Origin: Streptomyces sp. NBC_00083
GTDB taxonomy: Bacteria; Actinomycetota; Actinomycetes; Streptomycetales; Streptomycetaceae
Length of the DNA stretch: 64,000 nucleotides
Assembly: GCF_026343295.1 (NCBI RefSeq)
Contig: NZ_JAPELY010000001.1
Location: 186,001-250,000 of the forward strand
Reading direction: 5' to 3'
Shown here: positions 14,897 through 22,615 of the stretch, piece by piece
How the letters are laid out: each line of letters begins with the position of its first letter
Numbering within the stretch: position 1 is the stretch's first letter
Translations under genes and position numbers: made by a program
Notes under the pieces: model-generated
Databases searched by the model: none
What the model saw: the letters and a program-made list of their open reading frames with translations, nothing else
Told to the model about the DNA's origin: nothing

Positions 14897-14986
14897 GTAA
14901 TCGGGGGAAGAAGTCGCGGGCGGCCTTTCGGTTTCCACGCCTGTTCGGGCTGCCCGTGAAGACTTCTTCCCCCATGCGATAACGCA
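14897..14986 (+). ncRNA. Candidate structured leader RNA element, copy 2
   Basis: Second copy of the element at 13932. The outer stem is a perfect 13-bp pairing, GGGGGAAGAAGTC (14903-14915) with 14961-14973. The inner stem is CGGGCGGCC (14917-14925) with GGCTGCCCG (14948-14956). The small 3' hairpin is TGCG, loop ATAA, CGCA. Compared with copy 1 several stem positions differ on both sides while pairing is kept; the 26-nt loop core is unchanged. The copy lies about 145 nt upstream of the ABC transporter gene at 15130. Confidence 0.5.
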
Positions 14987-15066
14987 CTGGAACCCTACCC
15001 GAGCCCCGGCGTCACGTGCGGCGGCTGTCCACGCTCTCGCGGCGCTTCGGCCGGGCCGGCCACAAA

Positions 15067-15104
15067 GGGCGGCACCTGCCGGAACGGGCGGCACCTGCCG
15101 GAAC
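15067..15104 (+). repeat. Tandem 19-bp direct repeat
   Basis: Two perfect copies of GGGCGGCACCTGCCGGAAC are followed by the first five bases of a third. They end about 20 nt before the start codon of the ABC ATPase gene. Each unit contains GGCA/TGCC, so this may be a binding site for a regulator of the exporter. The rest of the 14822-15129 gap holds RNA element copy 2 and nothing else I can name. Confidence 0.6.
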
Positions 15105-15129
15105 GGGCGACATATGAAGGAATGGCGCA

Positions 15130-16044
15130 GTGAAGAAGGGCGACCTGCTCGTAGAGGCGCACGGCCTCGGCCGCTCGTTCGGCTCCAAACGGATCCTGGA
15201 CGGCGTCTCGCTCGCCCTGCGTGCCGGTGAGGTCACCGGCTTCGTCGGGGCCAACGGCGCGGGCAAGACCACGGCGATCTCCCTGATGCTCGGCCTCTTG
15301 CGGGGCGAGGGGCAGACCCGTTTCCTCGGCCGCCCGCTGCACGCCTTCGGCGCCCCCGGCACCGTGGTCGGCGCGGTCCTCGGCGGTGTCGCCGGGCATC
15401 CCCGGCATCGGCTGCGGGCCCATCTGCGCATGGTGGCCGCCGGGTCCGCGGTGCCGGACCGGCGCGTCGACGAGCTCCTGGAGGTCGTCGGACTGACCGG
15501 TGCGGCCCAACTGCGGCTGTCCGAACTGTCGTTGGGCATGGCCCAACGGGCCGGCATCGCACAGGCGCTCCTCGGTGACCCGCCCGTGCTGATCCTCGAC
15601 GAGCCCGCGAACGGGCTCGACCCCCATGCCCTGCGCTGGCTGCGCGAGTTCCTGCGCGCCCAGGCGGGGCTCGGCCGCGCCGTCCTCGTCTCCAGTCATC
15701 TTCTGGGCGAGATGCAGCAGTTGGCCGACCGGGTGGTGGTGCTGACCCGTGGGCGAGTGGTGGCGCAGGCGCCGATGGCGGAGATCGTCGAGCGGGTGGC
15801 CGGGCGCCGGGCCGTGAACCTTGAGTGTCCCGAACTACAGCTGTTGGCAAAGGTGTTGGAGGAGCAGGGCGGTCAGCTGACGCCCACCGGTGAGCACACC
15901 GGCCTCGTCACCGGCCTCGACCGCGTACGGATCGGCACGCTCGCCCTCGATGCCGGGCTCCCCCTGTACTGGCTGCACGAGGAGCGCCCCTCGCTGGAGG
16001 ACTTCTACCTGGCCATCGCCGAAGAGGAATTCACGATCTCATGA
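15130..16044 (+). CDS. ABC transporter ATP-binding protein
   Basis: This 304-residue protein starts at GTG 15130, behind GAAGGA. Walker A is GANGAGKTT, the signature is LSLGMAQRAGIAQALL (SLGMAQ instead of the consensus SGGQ), Walker B is PVLILDEPANGLDP, and SSHLL carries the H-loop. The C-terminal ~80 residues are the extension seen in drug or peptide exporters of the DrrA/CcmA/BcrA type. It overlaps the permease gene by 4 bp. With the upstream secreted peptide and small membrane protein it may form an export or self-protection module. Confidence 0.93.
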   Translation: MKKGDLLVEAHGLGRSFGSKRILDGVSLALRAGEVTGFVGANGAGKTTAISLMLGLLRGEGQTRFLGRPLHAFGAPGTVVGAVLGGVAGHPRHRLRAHLRMVAAGSAVPDRRVDELLEVVGLTGAAQLRLSELSLGMAQRAGIAQALLGDPPVLILDEPANGLDPHALRWLREFLRAQAGLGRAVLVSSHLLGEMQQLADRVVVLTRGRVVAQAPMAEIVERVAGRRAVNLECPELQLLAKVLEEQGGQLTPTGEHTGLVTGLDRVRIGTLALDAGLPLYWLHEERPSLEDFYLAIAEEEFTIS

Positions 16045-16916
16045 CAGTCCCCGCGACCCTCCCGGCCCCCGCCCCCATCGGCCGTGCCGAGTCCTTCCGC
16101 CGTGCCTGCCGGTACGAGTGGCGGCACCTGGGCGCGCTGCGGTCGACCTGGATCCTGCTCGGTGCCGTCGCCGTCCTGAGCATGGCCACGGGCGCCACGG
16201 TCCTGCTCGACGCGGACGACGACGCCTCGCGCCCGCTCCCCGCCGTCGCCGTCGCGGACGCCATCGCGTGGTCGCCGCTGGCCACCCAGATCCCCACCCT
16301 CTGCTTTTTCGTGCTCGTCCTGGCCACCGGGCCGGTCTCCACCGACCTCGTGCGGGGCGTCGCGCGCACCACCTGGCTCGCCGTCAACGGCCGGGGCACC
16401 GCCTACGCCGCGAAGTGCGCGGTCGGCTGCATCACCGGGCTCGCCGTGGCCGCCGCGAGCGCCCTCCTCGGCGCGCTCGCCTGCGCGGTGACCCTCGCGG
16501 TGGCCGGGGCCCAGCAGCCCGCATGGAGCGCCGTACTGGCGCCGGCCCTCCGGTTCACCGCGTGGATGGGGTGCTGGGCGGTGCTCTGCATGGCCGTCGC
16601 CGTACTGCTGCGGAACCGTACCGTCGCGGTCCTCCTCCTCGTCCTGTGGCCGCTGCTCGGCGAGCGCCTCGCCGGCATGGCGCTGCGGTACGTGCCGGGG
16701 CTCGACGGCGTGGGCGACTGGCTGCCGTTCGCGGCCGGCCGGGCCATGCTGACCGACGTCTCGGCCTTCCCGCCCGACGACCGGCCCTTCGCGCAGGCGC
16801 TGGTCGGCTCCCACCTGGCCACGCCGGTCGCGGCGGGCGTGTTCTGCCTGTGCACCGCGGCCGTCGCGGCGGCCGGCCTGTGGGCGTACCGCCGCCGGGA
16901 CGTCACCTCCGTCTGA
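16041..16916 (+). CDS. ABC transporter permease (ABC-2 type)
   Basis: This 291-residue protein has about six hydrophobic helices (for example STWILLGAVAVLSMATGATV, CGVITG-like central segments and AVLLLVLWPLLGERLAG). It starts inside the stop of the ATPase gene (ATGA), so the two are translated together. The N-terminal RACRYEWRHLGALRSTW is the typical cytosolic start of DrrB-like permeases. The substrate is unknown. The layout matches exporters for antibiotics or antimicrobial peptides. Confidence 0.9.
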   Translation: MTVPATLPAPAPIGRAESFRRACRYEWRHLGALRSTWILLGAVAVLSMATGATVLLDADDDASRPLPAVAVADAIAWSPLATQIPTLCFFVLVLATGPVSTDLVRGVARTTWLAVNGRGTAYAAKCAVGCITGLAVAAASALLGALACAVTLAVAGAQQPAWSAVLAPALRFTAWMGCWAVLCMAVAVLLRNRTVAVLLLVLWPLLGERLAGMALRYVPGLDGVGDWLPFAAGRAMLTDVSAFPPDDRPFAQALVGSHLATPVAAGVFCLCTAAVAAAGLWAYRRRDVTSV

Positions 16917-16996
16917 CCTCGGGTCAGGGAAGCCGGGGTGCGCGCACGGGCACCCGCGCGCACGGGCACCTCATCGATCAAGGAGATACCCCTGTC

Positions 16997-18232
16997 ATGC
17001 CATGGGCACGCACCATCACCGTGGGGCTGACCGCTCTCGGTGCACTCACCACGGGCCTGTCGTCGGCCTCCGCCGCAGCGACCCCTTCCGACGCGGCGAC
17101 CCCCACGGCCACCGGAGCCCCGGCGGAAGCGATCCGCGCGGCCGGCCCCGAGCCCGCCACCGCCATACCCGGCAGCTACATCGTCACCCTCAAGGACACC
17201 GCCCCGCGCGCCGACTCCGCCGCGGGCAGGGCGCTCGCCGCGCGGTACGGCGCCACCGTGAAGCGCACCTACCAGCAGGCCCTCAACGGCTACTCGGTGC
17301 GCGCCTCGGCCGCGCAGGCCCAGCGGATGGCCGCCGACCCCGCGGTCGCCTCCGTCACCGCCAACCGCGCCTTCCGCGTCACCGGCACCCAGTCCCGCCC
17401 GCCGTCCTGGGGCCTCGACCGGATCGACCAGCGGAAGCTCCCGCTGGACCGGAGCTACACCTACCCGGCGGGCGCCGGGGCCGGCGTGACCGCGTACATC
17501 CTCGACAGCGGGGTCCGCGTCACCCACCAGGACTTCGGGGGCCGTGCCTCCCACGGTTACGACGCCGTCGACGACGACGCCATCGCCCAGGACGGCAACG
17601 GTCACGGCACCCACGTCGCCGCCATCGCCGCGGGCAGCCGCTACGGCGTGGCCAAGAAGGCGAAGATCGTCGCGGTACGGGTGCTCGACGACGCGGGCTC
17701 CGGCACCACCGAACAGATCGTCGCGGGCATCGACTGGGTGACCCGGCACGCCGCCAAGCCCGCCGTCGCCAACATGTCGCTCAGCGGCGGGGCGGACCCG
17801 GTGGTCGACCAGGCCGTACGGAAGTCCATCGCCTCCGGTGTGACGTACACCGTCGCGGCAGGCAACGACGCCGGGGACGCCTCCGCGCACTCCCCGGCCC
17901 GGGTCCGCGAGGCCATCACCGTGGGCGCCACCACCGAACGCGACTCCCGCGACAGCCTCTCCAACTACGGTGCCGCGCTCGACCTGTTCGCCCCGGGGGA
18001 GTTCATCGCGTCGGCCTGGAACGCGAGCGACACCTCCACCGTCACCGACTCCGGTACGTCCATGGCGGCCCCGCACGTGGCCGGCGCCGCCGCGCTCCAC
18101 CTGGCCGCCCACCCCACCGCGCGGCCGGACCAGGTCGCCGCCGCCCTCACCGCCGCGGCCACCACCGGGCTCGTCACCAGGCCCGGCGCCGGCTCGCCGA
18201 ACCGTCTCCTCACCCTCAAGCCGGCCCGCTGA
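16997..18232 (+). CDS. Secreted S8 subtilisin-like serine protease
   Basis: This 411-residue preproprotease starts at ATG 16997, behind AAGGAG. A signal peptide covers residues 1-26. An inhibitor-I9 propeptide begins at GSYIVTLKDTAPRA and runs to ~130. The catalytic triad is intact: Asp in TAYILDSGVRV, His in GNGHGTHVA, Ser in SGTSMAAPH. The oxyanion Asn lies in VAAGNDAGD. The length fits proteinase-K-type extracellular proteases, without a C-terminal P domain. It follows the ABC exporter in the same direction after an 80-nt gap, so it may be an independent gene. Confidence 0.95.
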   Translation: MPWARTITVGLTALGALTTGLSSASAAATPSDAATPTATGAPAEAIRAAGPEPATAIPGSYIVTLKDTAPRADSAAGRALAARYGATVKRTYQQALNGYSVRASAAQAQRMAADPAVASVTANRAFRVTGTQSRPPSWGLDRIDQRKLPLDRSYTYPAGAGAGVTAYILDSGVRVTHQDFGGRASHGYDAVDDDAIAQDGNGHGTHVAAIAAGSRYGVAKKAKIVAVRVLDDAGSGTTEQIVAGIDWVTRHAAKPAVANMSLSGGADPVVDQAVRKSIASGVTYTVAAGNDAGDASAHSPARVREAITVGATTERDSRDSLSNYGAALDLFAPGEFIASAWNASDTSTVTDSGTSMAAPHVAGAAALHLAAHPTARPDQVAAALTAAATTGLVTRPGAGSPNRLLTLKPAR

Positions 18233-18283
18233 CAAGCACCTTGGGGCCCGCGGGAACCCCGGAGGCAGGGCGTCGGGTGCGGT

Positions 18284-18946
18284 CTAGGTGCCGCGCTGGT
18301 CGTGGGTGTCCCGGCGCAGTTGTTCGGTGCGGCGGGTGAGGTCGTCGACGCGGTCGGCGAGGTCGGCGGCCTCGGGCTGCAGATGGGGGCGGGTGGCGGC
18401 CAGGGGGCCCACGAGCCGGGCCGGGTCGCTGTGGGCGAGGGCCAGGTTCAGCTCGCCGACCGCGTCCTCGGATCCTGCGGGCAGGTCGGTGAGGGCGGTG
18501 ATCTGTCCGGCGAGGCGGCGGAGGTCTGCCGCGTTGTCGCGGGCCCAGGCGGTGACGGTGCGATCGGCGGCACGGTTGTCGCGGGTGGCCTGGACCCGCT
18601 CTTCGCCGGTGCTCCCGGGCGTTCCCGGCCGCAGGCGCAGGTAGCGGCGTTCGGCGGCCTGGCGGCTGGCGACGCCGAGAGGGCCGGCGAGGTCGGCCCA
18701 GCTCGCGCCCTGCCGTCGGGCGGTCTCGATCAGCCCGCTCTCCCAGCCGGCCAGCTGTTCACGGACCTCGCGCAGCATCAGCAGCGCGGCCAGGGCCGGT
18801 TGCGGGCCCGCGTCGGCGCCGGGCGGCGCCGCGGCCGGCGCCGTGGCGGATTCCCGAGCGTCCCGCACGGACTGGTTGATGGCTTCCAGTGCCGCCGCGG
18901 CGGCGGAGAAGGGGACCCCGGCGTCGGGTGAGGTGGCTTCGTTCAT
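18284..18946 (-). CDS. rheA: RheA-type HSP18 transcriptional regulator
   Basis: This 220-residue protein starts MNEATSPDAGVPFSAAAAAL (ATG 18946; 18976 is an alternative). It contains the motif GASWADLAGPLGVASRQAAE, a helix-turn-helix, followed by ERRYLRLR and a helical C-terminal region. Streptomyces RheA is a thermosensing repressor of the small heat-shock gene hsp18, transcribed divergently from it. Here the same arrangement is seen, with two 19-bp palindromes of the reported RheA operator type (TGTCATC-N5-GATGACA) between the genes. The assignment rests on this context plus the family. Confidence 0.85.
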   Translation of the reverse strand: MNEATSPDAGVPFSAAAAALEAINQSVRDARESATAPAAAPPGADAGPQPALAALLMLREVREQLAGWESGLIETARRQGASWADLAGPLGVASRQAAERRYLRLRPGTPGSTGEERVQATRDNRAADRTVTAWARDNAADLRRLAGQITALTDLPAGSEDAVGELNLALAHSDPARLVGPLAATRPHLQPEAADLADRVDDLTRRTEQLRRDTHDQRGT

Positions 18947-18970
18947 GGGGCTTCTCTCTTCGCTCGGCCC

Positions 18971-18989
18971 TGTCATCCTCCAGATGACA
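18971..18989. promoter_or_regulatory. RheA-type operator 1
   Basis: TGTCATCCTCCAGATGACA has 7-bp arms with a 5-nt spacer. It lies nearer the rheA start (18946) and so probably mediates autoregulation. Confidence 0.8.
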
Positions 18990-18995
18990 CCCTGC

Positions 18996-19024
18996 TTGTC
19001 ATCGTTTCGATGACATGCTACAAC
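18996..19024 (+). promoter_or_regulatory. hsp18 promoter with RheA-type operator 2
   Basis: TTGTCA (18996-19001) and TACAAC (19019-19024) are spaced 17 nt. The palindrome TGTCATCGTTTCGATGACA (18997-19015) overlaps the -35 box and fills the spacer, so bound repressor would exclude RNA polymerase. Its centre is 26 bp from that of operator 1. Confidence 0.75.
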
Positions 19025-19082
19025 GGATGCACGTTGAAGCGCATTGGCAGTTTCTGCCTGAACCAACTGGAGGTGTTTCGCG

Positions 19083-19517
19083 ATGTTGATGCGCACTGAC
19101 CCGTTCCGCGAGATGGACCGGATCGTCCAGCAGCTGTCGGGTACGTCGGGCACCTGGTCGAAGCCGTCCGTCATGCCGATGGACGCCTACCGCGAGGGCG
19201 ACGCCTACGTGATCGCCTTCGACCTCCCGGGCGTCAGCACCGAGGCGATCGACATCGACGTCGAGCGGAACATGCTGACCGTGAAGGCGGAGCGCCGGCC
19301 GGCCGCGAAGGCCGACTCGGTGAAGGTGGAGCTCTCCGAGCGGCCGCTGGGTGTCTTCTCCCGCCAGCTCGTCCTGGCCGACACCCTGGACACCGAGCGG
19401 ATCCAGGCGGACTACGACGCGGGTGTCCTGACCCTGCGCATCCCGATCGCCGAGCGCGCCAAGCCCCGAAAGATCAGCATCGGCGGGGAATCCGGCCGCA
19501 AGCAGATCGCCGGCTGA
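19083..19517 (+). CDS. hsp18: Hsp20/alpha-crystallin small heat-shock protein (Hsp18)
   Basis: This 144-residue protein starts at ATG 19083, behind GGAGGT. The N-terminus MLMRTDPFREMDRIVQQL is followed by the alpha-crystallin domain (VMPMDAYREGDAYVIAFDLPG, DIDVERNMLTVKAERRP, FSRQLVLADTLD). The C-terminal anchoring motif is RKISIG. It is an ATP-independent holdase that forms oligomers and protects against heat aggregation. It is regulated by RheA through the two palindromes upstream. Two DUF2267 genes follow in the same direction and may share the heat-shock control. Confidence 0.95.
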   Translation: MLMRTDPFREMDRIVQQLSGTSGTWSKPSVMPMDAYREGDAYVIAFDLPGVSTEAIDIDVERNMLTVKAERRPAAKADSVKVELSERPLGVFSRQLVLADTLDTERIQADYDAGVLTLRIPIAERAKPRKISIGGESGRKQIAG

Positions 19518-19632
19518 ACCCTCCGGCGTCAGCCGGCGGCGGAGGGCGGGAAAGATCCGACTCCCCCCCCGGGCGCCCCGCCCTCCGCACCCCCTTCGAG
19601 CCCTTCACCACCCCGTTCCCGGAGGTGACGTG

Positions 19633-20028
19633 ATGTCGATGCGCAGGGAATCCTTCCTGGCCCACGTCCAGGAACACGGCGAGTACGAAACCCCCGAAGA
19701 GGCCGACCGCGTCGCCCGCGTCGTCCTGGCCCTGCTCGGCGCCCACCTGGTCGGCACCGTGCGCGCCGAGCTCGCCGCCCGTCTGCCCGAGACGTACGCC
19801 CTGATCCTCCTCAACCCGTTGCAGGCGGCGGAGCCGCTCCCGCCCGAGCGTTTCGTCCGTGCGACCGCGGCCTGGATCGAGGGCGCCACCGAGACGACCG
19901 CCCTGTGGGACATCGGCGCCGTCCTCTCCACGGTCGCCGCCGCCGCGGGCGACGCCCTCACCCATGAGGTCCTCCTCCAACTCCCGCCCGGCTACGACCT
20001 CCTGTTCGGCCACCCCCGGCCGACCTGA
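19633..20028 (+). CDS. DUF2267 domain protein
   Basis: This 131-residue protein starts at ATG 19633, 6 nt after GGAGGT; the GTG three bases earlier is less well placed. The all-helical DUF2267 fold shows in EEADRVARVVLALLGAHLVG, VRAELAARLPETYALILL and the closing LLQLPPGYDLLFGHP. Proteins of this family are often encoded beside Hsp20 genes in actinobacteria. Their molecular function is unknown. A related gene follows at 20100, suggesting a duplication. Confidence 0.88.
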   Translation: MSMRRESFLAHVQEHGEYETPEEADRVARVVLALLGAHLVGTVRAELAARLPETYALILLNPLQAAEPLPPERFVRATAAWIEGATETTALWDIGAVLSTVAAAAGDALTHEVLLQLPPGYDLLFGHPRPT

Positions 20029-20099
20029 CCGCCCCGACCGGCCCGACCATCACCGGCGGACCGGGCCGACAGCCATCGCGCAGAAAGGCAACCGCAGCC

Positions 20100-20552
20100 A
20101 TGTACGACCAGCCCCGGCCCCGAGCGCACCCGTCCCGGACCGCCATGACGCTCGACCAGATGCTGGAACGCGTGCGCTACGAAGGCGCCTACCCCACCCG
20201 CGAACGCGCCGCGGAAGCCGTCCACCACGTCCTCTCCGCCCTCGGCCGCCAGCTCACCGGAGACGAACGCGTCGACCTCGCCCAGTGCCTGCCCGTCGAG
20301 GCCGCCCTCACCCTGACCGCCCAGATCCCCGACGCCGAACCCCTCACCGGCTGGGGCTTCGTCAAGGGCCTGGCCACCCGCACCGGCGCCACCCCGGCAA
20401 CCGTCCGCTGGGACACCGGCGCCGTATTCGCCATCGTCGCCCGCCTCGCCGGCCCCGACCTCCTCGCCCGCATCCTCCACCGCCTCCCCGACGGCTACGC
20501 CCTCCTCTTCGGGCAGCCGGAACTGCGCCGCCCCCAGCCGACCGCCGCCTGA
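20100..20552 (+). CDS. DUF2267 domain protein, paralogue of 19633
   Basis: This 150-residue protein starts MYDQPRPRAHPSRTAMTLDQ; the domain begins at the internal Met. Its layout parallels the preceding gene: RAAEAVHHVLSALGRQLTGD, VDLAQCLPVEAALTLTAQ, RILHRLPDGYALLFGQP. It is 71 bp downstream of its paralogue in the hsp18 cluster. An accessory stress role is inferred from context only. Confidence 0.88.
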   Translation: MYDQPRPRAHPSRTAMTLDQMLERVRYEGAYPTRERAAEAVHHVLSALGRQLTGDERVDLAQCLPVEAALTLTAQIPDAEPLTGWGFVKGLATRTGATPATVRWDTGAVFAIVARLAGPDLLARILHRLPDGYALLFGQPELRRPQPTAA

Positions 20553-20664
20553 TCGAGCCGGCCCGCGCAGCCCGCCCGCGCAGCCCGCCCACAGCCCGAA
20601 GTACGCCGCACTGGAACAGGCGGCAGTTCCCGCGCCGGCGCCACCGCCGCCCGCACACCCCTTG

Positions 20665-20681
20665 CCTGACGATGCGTCAGC
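20665..20681. promoter_or_regulatory. Palindromic operator, site C
   Basis: CCTGACGATGCGTCAGC has perfect 6-bp arms CTGACG/CGTCAG centred at 20673. It is the distal of two sites upstream of the luciferase-like gene at 20744, 40 bp centre-to-centre from site D, or about four helical turns. Confidence 0.82.
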
Positions 20682-20704
20682 AATGACGATGGGGCCCGTA
20701 CGCA

Positions 20705-20721
20705 TTTGACGGAGCGTCAGA
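20705..20721. promoter_or_regulatory. Palindromic operator, site D
   Basis: TTTGACGGAGCGTCAGA, centred at 20713, overlaps a TTGACG -35-like box at 20706. It ends 22 bp before the GTG start of the luciferase-like oxidoreductase gene. Confidence 0.82.
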
Positions 20722-20743
20722 TACGGGTGGAGGCGGGCGCGCG

Positions 20744-21688
20744 GTGCCGATACTGCCGAACGGGCGTCTGGTGTACGGGATGCAGCTTCCCGTCCAGTCG
20801 CAGAGCACCATGTACGCGGAGGGCTGGGAGGCCGACGCGGGCCCCCGCGAACTCGTGGAGGTCGCGCGGGCCGCCGACCGGGCGGGCTTCGCCTACGTCG
20901 CGAGCTGCGACCACGTGGCCATCCCGCGCCGGCTCGCGGGGCCGATGAGCACCATCTGGTACGACCCGGTCGCCACCCTCTCCCACCTGGCGGCCGTCAC
21001 CGAGCGGGTCCTGCTGATGAGCCATGTCGCCGTCGTCGGACTGCGCCATCCCCTCATCACCGCCAAGCAGTACGCGACCCTGGACCACCTCAGCGGCGGG
21101 CGGCTGATCCTCGGCGTCGGCGCCGGCCACGTGCGGGAGGAGTTCGACGCGGTCGGGGCGGACTTCGCCCGCCGGGGGCCCGTGCTCGACGAGACCATCG
21201 ACGCCCTCCGGGTGGCGCTGGGGCCGGAGGAGTACCCCGCGTTCCACGGCGAGCACTTCTCCTTCGACGGGCTCGGGCAGCGCCCCCGGCCCGCGCAGCG
21301 GCGCGTGCCGGTCTGGGTCGGCGGATCGTCCCCGGCGGCGGTCCGGCGCGCCGCCCTGCGCGGCGACGGATGGCTCCCGCAAGGAGACCCGCGCGACCGG
21401 CTCCCCGCCCAGATCGGCCGGTTGAGGGAGCTGCGCGAACAGGCCGGGGTCGACGAGCCCATCACCGTGGGCGCGATCACCGAGGCGCTGTACGTGGGTG
21501 AGCCCGGCTGGGAGACCGGCCGGCGCACCCTCACCGGGAAGCCGGAGGCCCTCGCGGAGTCGCTGCGCGCGTACCGCGCGATGGGCGTGGACCAGATCCA
21601 GGTGCGGTTCCGCTCCCGCGGATGCGACGAACTCCTCGACCAGATGGCCGCGTTCGGGGCCGAGGTCGCCCCGCACCTCAATGACTAG
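20744..21688 (+). CDS. F420-dependent LLM-class oxidoreductase
   Basis: This 314-residue luciferase-like TIM-barrel protein starts at GTG 20744, with GGAGG 10 nt upstream. Family motifs are VASCDHVAIPRR, the cofactor-binding segment LDHLSGGRLILGVGAGHVREEF, and RVPVWVGGSSPAAVRRAA. These fit the TIGR03619-type F420-dependent group, which carries out hydride-transfer reductions or oxidations. The substrate is unknown. It is followed 9 bp later by a short-chain dehydrogenase gene, forming an operon under operators C and D. FbiC, encoded at 31.2 kb, makes the F420 chromophore. Confidence 0.9.
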   Translation: MPILPNGRLVYGMQLPVQSQSTMYAEGWEADAGPRELVEVARAADRAGFAYVASCDHVAIPRRLAGPMSTIWYDPVATLSHLAAVTERVLLMSHVAVVGLRHPLITAKQYATLDHLSGGRLILGVGAGHVREEFDAVGADFARRGPVLDETIDALRVALGPEEYPAFHGEHFSFDGLGQRPRPAQRRVPVWVGGSSPAAVRRAALRGDGWLPQGDPRDRLPAQIGRLRELREQAGVDEPITVGAITEALYVGEPGWETGRRTLTGKPEALAESLRAYRAMGVDQIQVRFRSRGCDELLDQMAAFGAEVAPHLND

Positions 21689-21697
21689 GAGTCCAGC

Positions 21698-22483
21698 ATG
21701 GGCAAGCTCGACGGACGGGTCGTGTTCATCACCGGTGGCGCGCGGGGGCAGGGGGAGCAGGAGGCGCGGCTGTTCGTGGCCGAGGGCGCCCAGGTCGTCG
21801 TCGCCGACGTGCTGGACGAGCAGGGGGAGGCGCTCGTCAAGGAGCTGGGGCAGGACCGCGCCCGGTTCGTCCATCTCGATGTGAGCCGCGAGGAGGAGTG
21901 GGCGGACGCGGTCGCCGCCGCCAAGGACGCCTTCGGGAAGATCGACGGGCTGGTCAACAACGCGGGGATCCTGCGGTTCAACTCGCTCGTCGACACCCCG
22001 CTGGACGAGTTCATGCAGGTCGTGCAGGTCAACCAGGTGGGCTGCTTCCTCGGGATCAGGACCGTCGCGCCCGAGATCGGGGCCGCGGGCGGCGGCACCA
22101 TCGTCAACACCGCGTCGTACACGGCGATGACCGGGATGGCGGCGGTGGGTACGTACGCGGCGACCAAGCACGCCATCCTCGGGCTCACCCGGGTGGCCTC
22201 GCTGGAGCTCGCGCACCTCGGGATCCGGGTCAACGCGGTGTGTCCCGGGGCCATCGACACGGCGATGTCCAACCCCGCGCAGCTCGACCCGACGGCGGAC
22301 GCGTCGGCGACCTCGGCCGCCCTCGACGAGCTCTACCGCAAGCTGGTGCCGCTCGGCCGGGTGGGCCGCCCCGAGGAGGTGGCCGCCCTCGCGCTCTTCC
22401 TCTCCGCCGAGGACTCCTCGTACATCACGGGCCAGCCCTTCGTCATCGACGGCGGCTGGCTCGCGGGCGTGTCCCTGTTCTGA
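21698..22483 (+). CDS. Short-chain dehydrogenase/reductase
   Basis: This 261-residue classical SDR has nucleotide-binding TGGARGQGE (residues 12-20), LVNNAGIL, and the catalytic Ser-Tyr-Lys in NTASYTAMTG and GTYAATKHA. The end VIDGGWLAGV is typical. The motif order matches 3alpha/20beta-hydroxysteroid dehydrogenase-like SDRs, though many substrates are possible. It lies directly behind the LLM gene under operators C and D, so it probably oxidises or reduces an alcohol/ketone intermediate of the same pathway. Confidence 0.93.
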   Translation: MGKLDGRVVFITGGARGQGEQEARLFVAEGAQVVVADVLDEQGEALVKELGQDRARFVHLDVSREEEWADAVAAAKDAFGKIDGLVNNAGILRFNSLVDTPLDEFMQVVQVNQVGCFLGIRTVAPEIGAAGGGTIVNTASYTAMTGMAAVGTYAATKHAILGLTRVASLELAHLGIRVNAVCPGAIDTAMSNPAQLDPTADASATSAALDELYRKLVPLGRVGRPEEVAALALFLSAEDSSYITGQPFVIDGGWLAGVSLF

Positions 22484-22505
22484 GACCGGGTGTCCCGAGA
22501 CCTGG

Positions 22506-22522
22506 TCTGACTGTACGTCAGG
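22506..22522. promoter_or_regulatory. Palindromic operator, site E
   Basis: TCTGACTGTACGTCAGG, centred at 22514, has arms CTGAC/GTCAG. It is followed at once by TTGACG (22525-22530). It pairs with site F, 62 bp downstream, or about six helical turns. Confidence 0.75.
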
Positions 22523-22567
22523 TATTGACGGTCCTCGCGGCCGGTGGAACAGTCGAGCTCGTCACAA

Positions 22568-22584
22568 TCTGACGATGCGTCAGA
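22568..22584. promoter_or_regulatory. Palindromic operator, site F
   Basis: TCTGACGATGCGTCAGA is a perfect 7-bp-arm palindrome centred at 22576, matching the window-wide consensus exactly. It lies 31 bp upstream of the TTG start of the LLM gene at 22616. Confidence 0.88.
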
Positions 22585-22615
22585 AACTAGTGATACCTCA
22601 TGAAGGAGAAGTCCC

